The translations under genes were made by a program, and so were the position numbers. The notes beneath the pieces are model-generated. The model saw only the letters and a list, made by a program, of their open reading frames with translations. It had not been told where the DNA came from and searched no databases. A stretch of 64,000 bases of DNA from Promicromonospora iranensis (GTDB lineage: Bacteria; Actinomycetota; Actinomycetes; Actinomycetales; Cellulomonadaceae). This document shows positions 16,240 through 24,700 of this stretch, one piece after another. Positions within the stretch are counted from its first letter, which is position 1. Each line of letters opens with the position of its first letter. The stretch covers positions 1-64,000 of the forward strand of contig NZ_JAJQQP010000007.1 in assembly GCF_028994805.1 (NCBI RefSeq), in the 5' to 3' direction.

Positions 16240-16968
16240 CTACACGGCTTCCCGAGACTTCTCAGGCTCGGGCCCTTCCTCCGTCGTCGCCGCCCCCGAC
16301 CCGGTCCCTGGCTCGGTCGTCATCGCTGGCTCGTAGGAGACCTTCATCCGGCGAATGTCTGAGCCAGGTAGCACTAGGTAGGTGGCCGTCACCGACTTCC
16401 GTTCCTCACCCACACGCTGAATCGAGAGGCCTGGCCCCGTAAGCGAGAGTTCCCGGTTGTCCATGGCCAAGTCGGTCGTGAAGTAGTGGACGTAGCCCCA
16501 CACCTTCACGCCATCCATGAGCTCAATGGAGAGCCAGGTTTCCTCGCCCTTGGGCCTCGACTCCAGGATCGCCAAGTGCCAAATGCTCGTCTTGGCGTGC
16601 TTGACCGACTGGTCGTCCACCCACACCGCTAGCGCGGTCGCCGAGAGCCATGCCAAGGCGCATGCGAGTCCGACCTCTAGGAGGACCGACGACACCACGA
16701 GCCACAGGTGCTCGCTCACGTATTCGCTGCCCGATTCCAACCAACCAGCAAGATCGACGACAGCCCTCGGCGCGACCGCGCTGGCCGCCGCGAGGATCAG
16801 AATCGAAGCGGTGGTGAATGCAAGGCTCGTGAGTGCAACGCGGCTGGCTTCGCGAAAGGCACTCTCCTCCAGAGCTGGCCTGGCTCGCTCCCGAAGGAGT
16901 TGAAAGAGCAGGCCCGGTGCCACCAACCCCAGGAATGCATAGACGGTGGCCAGGCTCTCAGGGACCAC
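16240..16968 (-). CDS. Membrane protein, DUF6338-like, AICE cargo
   Basis: A 242-residue protein. It has an N-terminal membrane segment (about 8-22), a second (about 42-66), a third (about 85-108) and then a soluble beta-rich domain (about 110-215). The pattern (short membrane start, LRERARPALEESAFREASRV, later ELSLTGPG) resembles DUF6338-type proteins, which have no known function. The GTG start is 3 nt after the stop of the small upstream gene and has a GAGG site 8 nt upstream, so the two are an operon. DUF6338-like proteins turn up on mobile elements; a defence or surface role is only a guess. Confidence 0.6.
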   Translation of the reverse strand: MVPESLATVYAFLGLVAPGLLFQLLRERARPALEESAFREASRVALTSLAFTTASILILAAASAVAPRAVVDLAGWLESGSEYVSEHLWLVVSSVLLEVGLACALAWLSATALAVWVDDQSVKHAKTSIWHLAILESRPKGEETWLSIELMDGVKVWGYVHYFTTDLAMDNRELSLTGPGLSIQRVGEERKSVTATYLVLPGSDIRRMKVSYEPAMTTEPGTGSGAATTEEGPEPEKSREAV

Positions 16969-16971
16969 CGG

Positions 16972-17157
16972 CTATACCTCGTCTTCGAACTTCCCCGGGT
17001 TCTGGCCGGAGCCGCCCGAGGCGGCATTGCGGATCTCCGTCGGCGGGCGGACCGGACCCCTGTCAAACTTCGCAGCTTCTTCGACCACGACCTTCGCTGC
17101 GTCCTCGGCACGCTTGGCTGCCGCCTCGGCCCTGGTTGCCGCTTCGTCCTTGTTCAT
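16972..17157 (-). CDS. Small Ala/Glu-rich helical protein
   Basis: A 61-residue protein whose first 30 residues form a repetitive Ala/Glu/Lys helix with coiled-coil character (EAATRAEAAAKRAEDAAK). A flexible tail follows. The site GAGGTGA lies 5 nt before the ATG. It is the first gene of a two-gene operon with the DUF6338-like protein and could be its partner or regulator. The family is unknown. Confidence 0.5.
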   Translation of the reverse strand: MNKDEAATRAEAAAKRAEDAAKVVVEEAAKFDRGPVRPPTEIRNAASGGSGQNPGKFEDEV

Positions 17158-17358
17158 CGGGAGTCACCTCATGAGTTGGGACGCGGGAGATTGTTCCCGC
17201 GTGTGCAGCTCATGTTTTCACTCCGACCAGGCACTGGCCTCCCAGGTCTGGGGTGACTTATCTGCCGGTCGCTGGTGCGGCGTCATGGCCGAGCCGAGTC
17301 CGGTTGGGCCACGGGATGGGGCCAGTGACAGCCGATCACACCTTCAAGGCCCTGCACG

Positions 17359-17398
17359 ACGAAGCCCCGGTCAGCGTTTCCGCTGACCGGGGCCTCGT
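17359..17398 (-). terminator. tRNA-Arg terminator carried by the element
   Basis: 18-nt arms (one mismatch) around a TTTC loop, 9 nt beyond the tRNA 3' end on the minus strand. It matches the hairpin at 4388-4427 with only a few base changes. As the 3' half of the intact tRNA comes from the element, this terminator is element-borne. Confidence 0.7.
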
Positions 17399-17402
17399 TC
17401 CG

Positions 17403-17448
17403 GATGTGCGCCCGGAGGGATTCGAACCCCCAACCTTCTGATCCGTAG
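17403..17448. other. attR: element-restored tRNA-Arg 3' half
   Basis: Identical over 46 bp to 4432-4477. The identity ends exactly at the 7-nt anticodon loop, the usual crossover region for tyrosine integrases in tRNA genes. It marks the right end of the AICE and completes the tRNA. Confidence 0.9.
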
Positions 17449-17479
17449 TCAGATGCTCTATCCGTTGAGCTACGGGCGC
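17407..17479 (-). tRNA. tRNA-Arg(ACG)
   Basis: A 73-nt cloverleaf on the minus strand: acceptor GCGCCCG/CGGGCGC with discriminator A, anticodon stem TCTGA/TCAGA, loop CTACGGA giving anticodon ACG, and T-loop TTCGAAT. CCA is not encoded. Its 3' half is supplied by the AICE. Confidence 0.96.
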
Positions 17480-17653
17480 TGGTCGTACCACTTCCTACCA
17501 GCCTGCCGTTCACACGGCCGACCGACGAGAACATTACCGCCTGTTCGGCGCGGGCCCAAACTCAAATCCGCGCTTCCCGAGGAGAACTCCGTCACAGCTC
17601 TCCGGAAGGCTCGAGCCACCGGGCGATCCGATGCTCCGAAGCCTTCCACAGAA

Positions 17654-17686
17654 AAGGCCCCGGGCGTCACGCGCGGCCGGGACCTT
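17654..17686 (-). terminator. Terminator of tRNA-Ser(GCT)
   Basis: A hairpin with a 10-bp stem (one mismatch), followed on the minus strand by a TTTT run, 5 nt beyond the tRNA. Confidence 0.65.
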
Positions 17687-17691
17687 CCTGG

Positions 17692-17780
17692 CGGAGACGG
17701 AGGGATTTGAACCCTCGAACGGGTTGCCCCGTTACCACCTTAGCAGGGTGGCGCACTAGACCTGACTATGCGACGTCTCC
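17692..17780 (-). tRNA. tRNA-Ser(GCT)
   Basis: An 89-nt class II tRNA on the minus strand: acceptor GGAGACG/CGTCTCC, anticodon stem CCACC/GGTGG, loop CTGCTAA giving anticodon GCT, a long variable arm (ACGGGGCAACCCGT) and T-loop TTCAAAT. CCA is not encoded. Confidence 0.96.
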
Positions 17781-18019
17781 TCGCGACGGCCCTTGCAGAG
17801 GCAGGGGTTTTGCCGCGCGGCCCAGGGTACCTGCCGTACGGCGGGCTGAGCAAAGTGGAGGGCCTCTCGACGCCCGAACCCCGCCCGCATCGCCGTCATC
17901 CCGCCAATTTTTTCATGTGCGGACACCGCCGACCAGGGTCGGCGGAGCACCCCCGCTCCCGCCGGACAGCATCGGCAGGCGTATTTCACCCAGCGTCAAT
18001 AGCGGGTACATTCGCGGTC

Positions 18020-19732
18020 ATGGACTACGACGTCTTGGTGATCGGGTCGGGCTTCGGCGGCAGCGTTGCCGCCCTCCGCCTCACCGAAAAGGGCTACCGG
18101 GTCGGTGTGCTCGAGGCGGGGCGCAGGTTCGAGGACCACGAGTTCGCCAAGAACTCCTGGCACCTCAAGCAGTTCCTCTGGGCGCCCGCGCTCGGCTGCT
18201 ACGGGATCCAGCGCGTGCGACTGCTGCGCAACGTGCTGTGCCTGACGGGCGCGGGCGTGGGCGGCGGGTCCCTGGTCTACGCCAACACCCTCTACCGGCC
18301 GCTCGACCCGTTCTACGCGGACCCTGCCTGGTCCCACATCACCGACTGGAAGACCGAGCTCGCCCCGTACTACGACCAGGCGGAGCGCATGCTCGGCGTC
18401 GTCCAGTACCACGGCCGGTCACCCGCCGACGAGATCATCCGGGGTGTCGCCGAGGACATGGGCGTCGGGCACACGTTCCGCCCCACCCGCGTGGGCGTGT
18501 ACTTCGGGCCCGGTGGCGCCGACGCGCCGTCCCCTGGGCAGTGCGCCGCCGACCCTTTCTTCGGTGGCGTGGGCCCCGAGCGCACCGGCTGCACCGAGTG
18601 CGGCGAGTGCATGACGGGCTGCCGGCACGGCGCCAAGAACACCCTGGTGAAGAACTACCTCTACCTCGCCGAGCAGGCCGGCGCCCAGGTGCACCCGCTG
18701 ACCACCGCGGGCGTCGTGCGCCCCCTGCCCGACGGCGGCTACGAGGTCCGGACACACCGCACCGGCAAGAAGTGGGCGGGCAAACGGACGTTCACCGCGC
18801 GGCAGGTGGTGTTCGGAGCCGGCACTCTCGGCACGCAACGCCTCCTGCACGCCATGAAGGACACCGGCACGTTGCCGCGGCTGTCGAGGCGGCTCGGGCA
18901 CCTCACCCGTACCAACTCCGAGGCGCTGCTCGGCGCGATGACCCACAAGGTCGGCACGACGGACTACTCGCGCGGCGTCGCCATCACCTCGTCGTTCTAC
19001 CCGAGCGAGAGCACCCACATCGAGCCGGTGCGCTACGGCCACGGCTCGAACGTCATGGCCGCGCTCCAGCACATCCTCGTCGACGGCGGACCGTTCCGGT
19101 TTGTCCGGTGGTTCGGCGAGATGGGCAAGAACCTCAAGTGGCTTCCCGTGCTGCTCGACTGGCGTCGCTGGTCGGAGCGGACAGTCATCGCCCTGGTCAT
19201 GCAGGCGCAGGACAACTCGTTGACCACGGTCACCAGGCGCGCGCTCTTCGGCCGGTTCATGACGTCCAGGCAGGGCACCGGCGCCCCCAACCCGAGCTGG
19301 ATACCCGAGGGCCACGAGGCGGTTCGCCGCATCGCCGCCACGATGGGCGACGACGGTGTCGACGGCATCGCCGGGGGCACCATCGGCGACCCGTTCAACA
19401 TCCCGCTGACCGCACACATCCTCGGCGGGTGCGCCATCGGGTCCGACGCCGAGAGCGGCGTCGTGGACCCGTACCTGCGGGTGTTCGGCCACGAGGGTCT
19501 GCACGTCATGGACGGCTCGGCGGTGACCGCGAACCTCGGGGTGAACCCGTCGCTCACCATCACCGCGCAGGCGGAGCGCGCCTGCGCGCTGTGGCCCAAC
19601 GCCGGCGAGCCGGACGCCCGTCCGGCCCTGGGGTCGACGTACACCCCCGTGCAGCCCGTGCGCCCGGTCGCACCCGTGGTGCCAGAGGCCGCGCCGGCCG
19701 CGCTGCGGCTGCCCATCGTGGGCATCACCTGA
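18020..19732 (+). CDS. GMC-type oxidoreductase (cholesterol oxidase-like)
   Basis: A 570-residue FAD enzyme without a signal peptide. The dinucleotide motif VIGSGFGGSVAALRL is at residues 6-20, GAGVGGGSLVYANTLYRP near 75-92, and the C-terminal GMC region (HILGGCAIG, then VMDGSAVTANLGVNPSLTITA in part) near 470-525. It resembles mycobacterial ChoD-like proteins, whose substrate (sterol or other alcohol) is uncertain. Residues C191, C194, C197 and C201 form a CxxCxxCxxxC set like a ferredoxin cluster site. The ATG is 7 nt after TACATT, so the mRNA may be leaderless. It stands alone between tRNA genes. Confidence 0.82.
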   Translation: MDYDVLVIGSGFGGSVAALRLTEKGYRVGVLEAGRRFEDHEFAKNSWHLKQFLWAPALGCYGIQRVRLLRNVLCLTGAGVGGGSLVYANTLYRPLDPFYADPAWSHITDWKTELAPYYDQAERMLGVVQYHGRSPADEIIRGVAEDMGVGHTFRPTRVGVYFGPGGADAPSPGQCAADPFFGGVGPERTGCTECGECMTGCRHGAKNTLVKNYLYLAEQAGAQVHPLTTAGVVRPLPDGGYEVRTHRTGKKWAGKRTFTARQVVFGAGTLGTQRLLHAMKDTGTLPRLSRRLGHLTRTNSEALLGAMTHKVGTTDYSRGVAITSSFYPSESTHIEPVRYGHGSNVMAALQHILVDGGPFRFVRWFGEMGKNLKWLPVLLDWRRWSERTVIALVMQAQDNSLTTVTRRALFGRFMTSRQGTGAPNPSWIPEGHEAVRRIAATMGDDGVDGIAGGTIGDPFNIPLTAHILGGCAIGSDAESGVVDPYLRVFGHEGLHVMDGSAVTANLGVNPSLTITAQAERACALWPNAGEPDARPALGSTYTPVQPVRPVAPVVPEAAPAALRLPIVGIT

Positions 19733-19752
19733 CCGCCGTCAGCAGTGCGGGA

Positions 19753-19795
19753 ACGGCAACGGCTGGAATCCGATCCGGATTCCAGCCGTTGCCGT
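19753..19795. terminator. Long hairpin between GMC oxidoreductase and tRNA-Ser
   Basis: A perfect 20-bp stem (19753-19772 and 19776-19795) with a 3-nt loop. It lies between convergent genes and can serve both strands. Confidence 0.8.
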
Positions 19796-19807
19796 CTTCA
19801 CCACGAG

Positions 19808-19892
19808 CGGAGGGCGAGGGATTCGAACCCCCGGTGCGTTGCCGCACAACGGTTTTCAAGACCGTCACATTAGGCCGCTCTGTCAGCCCTCC
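19808..19892 (-). tRNA. tRNA-Ser(TGA)
   Basis: An 85-nt class II tRNA on the minus strand: acceptor GGAGGGC/GCCCTCC, anticodon stem ACGGT/ACCGT, loop CTTGAAA giving anticodon TGA, a long variable arm and T-loop TTCGAAT. CCA is not encoded. Confidence 0.96.
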
Positions 19893-20017
19893 TCGTGCGC
19901 CGCGACGCACAGTGCACCAGGCACGGTGACGCGGCCACACAGTCTAACGCCTGCCGGAACAGCGACGGCGGGCCGCCCCCAGGGTGGCCCGCCGTCCGCG
20001 GAATGCTGCAGAGTGAC

Positions 20018-20848
20018 TCAGCCCTGCGCCTGTGCGCCGGAGCGGAGCTGACGCATCGCGAGCTGAACCAGCGCGATCAGCGTCTGCTTGGTCGCCGCAC
20101 GGGACCGTGCGTCCGTGTAGAGCATCGGGACGTGCGAGGGGATCTGCAGTGCTTCGCGCACGTCCTCGAGGCGGTGCTTGGCCACGCCGTCGAAGCAGTT
20201 GACGCCCACGACGAACGGGATGTTGCGCGACTCGAAGTAGTCGATCGCCGGGAAGCACTGCTCCAGGCGGTCGGTGTCGACCAGGACGACGGCGCCGATC
20301 GCGCCGCGCACCAGGTCGTCCCACATGAAGAGGAAGCGGTCCTGGCCCGGGGTGCCGAACAGGTACAGCCAGAGGTTGCCCGGGAGCTCGACACGGCCGA
20401 AGTCCATGGCCACCGTGGTGGTGGTCTTGCGGTCCGTGACGCCACCGGCGTCATCGACGCCGACCGAGTGCTCGGTCATGGCCGCCTCGGTGTTCAGCGG
20501 CTCGACGTCGGAGATCGACCCGATGAACGTCGTCTTGCCGACCGCGAAGCCACCGGCGACGACGATCTTGACGACCGTGGGCGCGGTGCGCTCGGCTGCG
20601 GGCTGAGAACCAGGAGCAGCCTGTGCGCCGGCGTTGCCGGTCGGAGCCTGCTGCATCACCGGCGGTGCGGGCTGTGCCTGCGCCGGACGGGACGCCTGTG
20701 CGGTAGGCGCCGGAGCACCGCCGCCGCCACCCAGCACGCTCTGGCGCGCAGGCGTGCTCGAGGAAGCGGTCGCGGTGCCGGCGTTACCCGACACCGGGGC
20801 CCAGTTGGGACCGCTGCGGGCCCCGCCGTCAGAGGGCGGAAATGCCAT
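20018..20848 (-). CDS. cvnD: Conservon GTPase CvnD
   Basis: A 276-residue protein. The first 85 residues are Pro/Gln/Ala-rich and probably disordered. The small Ras-like GTPase domain follows: P-loop GGFAVGKTTF (about 97-106), the switch region with DRKTTTTVAMDFG, and FGTPGQDRF (G3). NCFD is a degenerate G4, as is usual in this family. Conservons pair this GTPase with a sensor kinase-like protein, a roadblock protein and a DUF742 protein to form a membrane-bound switch. It is the last gene of cvnABCD and starts 20 nt inside cvnC. The long N-terminal extension is unusual for CvnD. Confidence 0.9.
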   Translation of the reverse strand: MAFPPSDGGARSGPNWAPVSGNAGTATASSSTPARQSVLGGGGGAPAPTAQASRPAQAQPAPPVMQQAPTGNAGAQAAPGSQPAAERTAPTVVKIVVAGGFAVGKTTFIGSISDVEPLNTEAAMTEHSVGVDDAGGVTDRKTTTTVAMDFGRVELPGNLWLYLFGTPGQDRFLFMWDDLVRGAIGAVVLVDTDRLEQCFPAIDYFESRNIPFVVGVNCFDGVAKHRLEDVREALQIPSHVPMLYTDARSRAATKQTLIALVQLAMRQLRSGAQAQG

Positions 20849-21239
20849 TCAGAACACTCTCCAAGACGCTCAGCGACAGGCCCGAGTTCGAGCTGCCGTG
20901 GCCTGTGTGGACGTTAACCGGTGTCGAGGTGTGCACAGTCACGTGCCCTTCCTCCTGCATGTCCGCCACAAGAATCCGGACGACACCCAGGGGCAGCCGC
21001 AGAAGGGCCGAGAGCTCGGCGATCGACACGTACGTGTGTGCGGCGTGCTGGAGGATCGCGCGCTTCTCGGGGGGCAACCCGAAGCTGCTGACCGCGCCGG
21101 GCAGAACCTCTACGAGGGCCTCGAGCGGCAGGTCGGACAGCTCCGACCGCACCCGGCCTCCGGTGACCGCGTAGGGGCGCACGGTAGACGTCTCACGGAC
21201 GTCCCCCTGCCCCTGGGAACCGTAAGGTGCGTACGTCAT
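20829..21239 (-). CDS. cvnC: Conservon DUF742 protein CvnC
   Basis: A 136-residue DUF742 protein. Recognisable parts are VRPYAVTGGR (about 20-29) and the helix-turn-helix-like stretch SIAELSALLRLPLGVVRILVADM (about 70-92, in part). It is thought to link the roadblock protein and the GTPase. GAGGA lies 7 nt before the ATG at 21239; an upstream in-frame extension overlaps cvnB and was discarded. Its end overlaps the cvnD start. Confidence 0.9.
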   Translation of the reverse strand: MTYAPYGSQGQGDVRETSTVRPYAVTGGRVRSELSDLPLEALVEVLPGAVSSFGLPPEKRAILQHAAHTYVSIAELSALLRLPLGVVRILVADMQEEGHVTVHTSTPVNVHTGHGSSNSGLSLSVLESVLNGISAL

Positions 21240-21249
21240 GGTCGAGTCC

Positions 21250-21699
21250 TCATCCCACGCTGGCGGCTCGGGTCTGCCCGTCGACCGGGAGGCTGCCACG
21301 CATCTCCGAGATCAGCTGCGGCGTGAGCGTGGCCTCGGTGCGCGACACCAGGAGAGCCATCTCGTAACCGATAAGACCGATGTCGCACGTAGCTTCCGCC
21401 ACCACGCCGAGCACAGACCCGTTCGAGACATTCATCAGGAAAAGGAAGCCGTTGTCCATCTCGATGATTGCCTGACGGACATTACCGCCGTTGAGCTGCC
21501 GAGAAGCTCCACGCGTAAGGCTTGACATACCCGAAACGATTGCCGCGAGCTGGTCACCGCTGGTGCGGTCCAGCTGGTCGGACATCGCCATGAGCAGGCC
21601 GTCCGCCGACACGACGAGCGTGTGCCGGCTGCCGGGAACGGTACGCACGAAGTTGTCGAGCAGCCACCCGAAATTCGTTGCTTCGGTGCTGAGGGTCAC
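21250..21699 (-). CDS. cvnB: Conservon roadblock/LC7 protein CvnB
   Basis: A 149-residue roadblock/LC7-domain protein (about residues 10-115). It shows the typical WLLDNFVRTVPGSRHTLVVSADGLLMA opening (in part) and a central VLGVVAEATCDIGLIGYEMALLV strand-helix (in part). Such proteins act as regulators of Ras-like GTPases, as MglB does for MglA. The GTG start follows AGGAGG. It sits between cvnA and cvnC. Confidence 0.9.
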   Translation of the reverse strand: MTLSTEATNFGWLLDNFVRTVPGSRHTLVVSADGLLMAMSDQLDRTSGDQLAAIVSGMSSLTRGASRQLNGGNVRQAIIEMDNGFLFLMNVSNGSVLGVVAEATCDIGLIGYEMALLVSRTEATLTPQLISEMRGSLPVDGQTRAASVG

Positions 21700-21737
21700 T
21701 CTCTGTTCCTCCTAGTCAGAATCCACAGACGCGCTTG

Positions 21738-24700
21738 TCACCGCGACTGCGGCGCTGAGTCAGGGACATGATTCACGGTCGAGGGTGCCCACGTCGAGTC
21801 CCCATCGGCCTTCCTGCCGTTCTCGTTCTCCGATCCACCCTCGTCCACGGATTCCGACCGGCCACGGGCGGTGGCCGACTGGAATGCCGAGAGCCGTGAG
21901 CGGAGCTGCTCGGGATCACGGTCAATGCGAGCTGAGAGACGCTCGACGGTGGGATCCGCCCCGGTGCCGGAGGCACCGCGCGTGCGGCGGGTCAGACCGC
22001 CTCCCACAACCTCGGTGTTGACGGCCGCCGGACGATACGAGTCGTTCTCTTTCGCATCATCTTCCTGAAAAGCCCCTCGGCGAAGGAGGCTCGTCATCTC
22101 CTCGTAGAGAACCGCCGAAGCGGTCCACTCCGATCGAGCCTCCACCGAGTCCCGCACGTACTCCGGGTCGAGCGGGTCCTTGCCGTCGCCGTCCGTGCCT
22201 GCGGCCCGCTTGGCGAGCGGCGCCGGCGAACCGTACGTCGGGTCGTACACAGCACCGGTCGGGTACGGCTCGCTGAACTCACGAGCGGGCGCCTCGAAGG
22301 ACTGCTGCGCGGTCGCCATCGGCACGGCCTGGGTGGCCGGCGCCGACGCGAACGAGGTGGGCGCCTGCTCGGGAGCCGACGCCGGGGCGGACGCAGCAGC
22401 GGCACGCGGCGCTGCGTCGACGAACGGGTTGTTGCCCTGGGCCGGGGCCTGAGCGGCCGTCTGTGCCTGCGTGGGCACGGGGACCGTGCCACCCGCCGGT
22501 GCGCTCGGCACCGCCGGCACGGCCGACGTCAGCGACTCCTGGACGGCCCGCTGGTAGCCCTCCTGGAAGCCCCGCTGGTAGGTCGGGTCTGCCGCGGGCC
22601 GCTGCTCCTGCTCCGGAGCCGCGCTCGGGAAGGTCCCGGTCATCGGGCCGGCCGGCTGCGGGGCCGGGGAGCTCTGCGGTGCCTTCGGCGCCTGGAAGTC
22701 CTGCGGCACGCGCGGTGCCGGGAAGTCCTGCGGGACACGCGGTGCCGGGAAGTCCTGCGGCGGGCCGCTCGGCGCCGAGAAGTTCGGCGCCTGGAAGCTC
22801 TGCGTCTCCACGTTCGGAGCACCGAACGGCACACCGCCGGCGGGGCCGCTCACGGTCTGGATCGGGCGCGACGCGGGACGCTCCTGCGGCTGGTAGGCGC
22901 GCAGCTCGCCGGTGGCGGGCTGGCCCGGCCGGCGACCGAACAGGCCACGCTTCTGCTGCGCCGGCTTGGCGCCCTGCTGGGTGCCCGACCCGGTCGAGCG
23001 ACGGCTCGGAAGATCCGCCATGAGCTCTTCGAACGCGGGCAGTGCCTCGAACGACGAGTCCGGACCCTGCGGTGCGTCTGCCCCGAAGCCCTGCGACTGC
23101 TCGTCGTCGCCCTGGTAGGGGTCGCCGTAGCCCCGTGACGGCTCGTCGTCGCCCTGGTACGGGCCGCCGAAGGCCCGGGCCGGTGCCTGTGCGGGAGGCG
23201 TCTGAGCGCCGCCACCGGCCGGGAACCGCATGACGTCGGTGTCCGACATCCCGGGCAGCGCGGCCGGGTCCTGCGTCACCGGGTCGAGCTGCAGCGACTG
23301 GGTACCGCCGCCGTCGACCGGATCGATGGTGCTCAGGGAGCGGAAGCTCGAGAAGAGAGCGCTGCGCTGGTCCACGTCCACCGCTGCCGGCGTCGTGTCC
23401 TCGAAGACCGGCGCGACCGGCTCCTCCGGCTGCGGTGCACGCTGGCGGCTCGGGAGCGAGCTGCCCTCGGACACGTTCGACGGCGGTGCCCACGCGTTGT
23501 CGTCGCCCTGGTACTCCTGCGGAAGCGACGGCGTCTGGATCTCCGGCAGGACGATCGAACCCGTGGGCGTCGTCTCGGCCATCGGCTGCGCGGCCGTCGA
23601 GCTGCGGCGTCGAGCCAGGCCGAGCGCCGTCGTACCGTCCGTCAGGGCGTTGATGTCGACCTTCTGCGCGACCGGGGCCGGCTGCGCCGCGAAGGCCGCG
23701 GCGGCGATCTGCGACGTGCCGGTCGGGACCGGCATGCCACCCTGCTGCGGGACGGAGGTGGTGGCCGGCGACGCCGCCGTTATGGCGGGCGAGCCGAAGC
23801 CGTTGGTGGGCGCACCCGCGCCGCGCATGGCACCGGTACCCGGACCGGTGGCCAGGCCACCGTTGAACTGCGAGGCGGCCGCCTGCGTGTTCGCCTCCAG
23901 CGGGTCCGTGGGCATCGGCAGCGGCATGGCGTTGTCCGGCATGAACAGCACCGCGGGGAAGCGGACGGTCACCTCGGTACCGGTGCCGCCCTCACCCACG
24001 CCGAACTCGACCTGGGCGCCGAGGCGGTCGGACAGACGACCGACCACGTAGAGGCCGAGGCGCTGGGCACCGACGGCGTCCGACGCGGCGTGGCTGAGCA
24101 CCTTGCGGTTCGCCTCGGCCACCTCGTCGGGGTTCATGCCCAGGCCGTGGTCGCGGACGACGACGGTGACGAACTGCTCGTCACGGGCCGTGGTCACCTC
24201 GACCGGCGTGTGCGGCTCGGAGAACATCGTCGCGTTCTCGAGGAGCTCGGCCAGCAGGTGCGCCGCGTTCAGCGCGTTGTGGCCCAGCATCATCGGGTCG
24301 ACCACGAGGTTCAGGCGCACCCGGTCGTACAGCTCGATCTCGGAGGACGCCGTACGGATGACGTCGGAGACCGGCATCGGCTGGCGGACACGGCGACCGG
24401 AGTCGATGCCCGCGAGCACCAGGAGGGACTCGGCGTTGCGGCGCATCCGGGTCGCGAGGTGGTCGAGGCGGAACAGGTTCGACAGCGTCGACGGGTCTTC
24501 CTCGGAACGCTCGAGGTCGTCGAGGAAGGCGAGCTGCCGGTTGAGCAGCACCTGGTCACGCCGGGCCACGTTGACGAACATCTCCGCGATGGAGCCACGA
24601 AGGGCTGCCTGTTCGCGGGCGACGTCGATGGTCGTTCTGTTGACGTCGTTGAAGGCGGCCGCCAGCTGGCCGATCTCGTCCGACGACTCGACGGAGATCG

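Larger units (their letters stand above)
4432..17448. mobile_element. Actinomycete integrative and conjugative element (AICE)
   Basis: An element of about 13.0 kb bounded by 46-bp perfect direct repeats and sitting in tRNA-Arg(ACG). It encodes the three modules that define AICEs: integration/excision (xis 14029-14265, int 14262-15434), replication (primase-polymerase 11533-12528 and ATPase 12567-13850) and transfer by a single FtsK/TraB-like pump (7338-9557) with Spd-like helpers. A GntR/KorSA-type regulator faces the transfer operon across two operators. No frameshift was seen in the core genes, so the element looks intact. Unknown cargo lies next to both att sites: 4608-5618 and 15642-17157. 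Confidence 0.9.
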
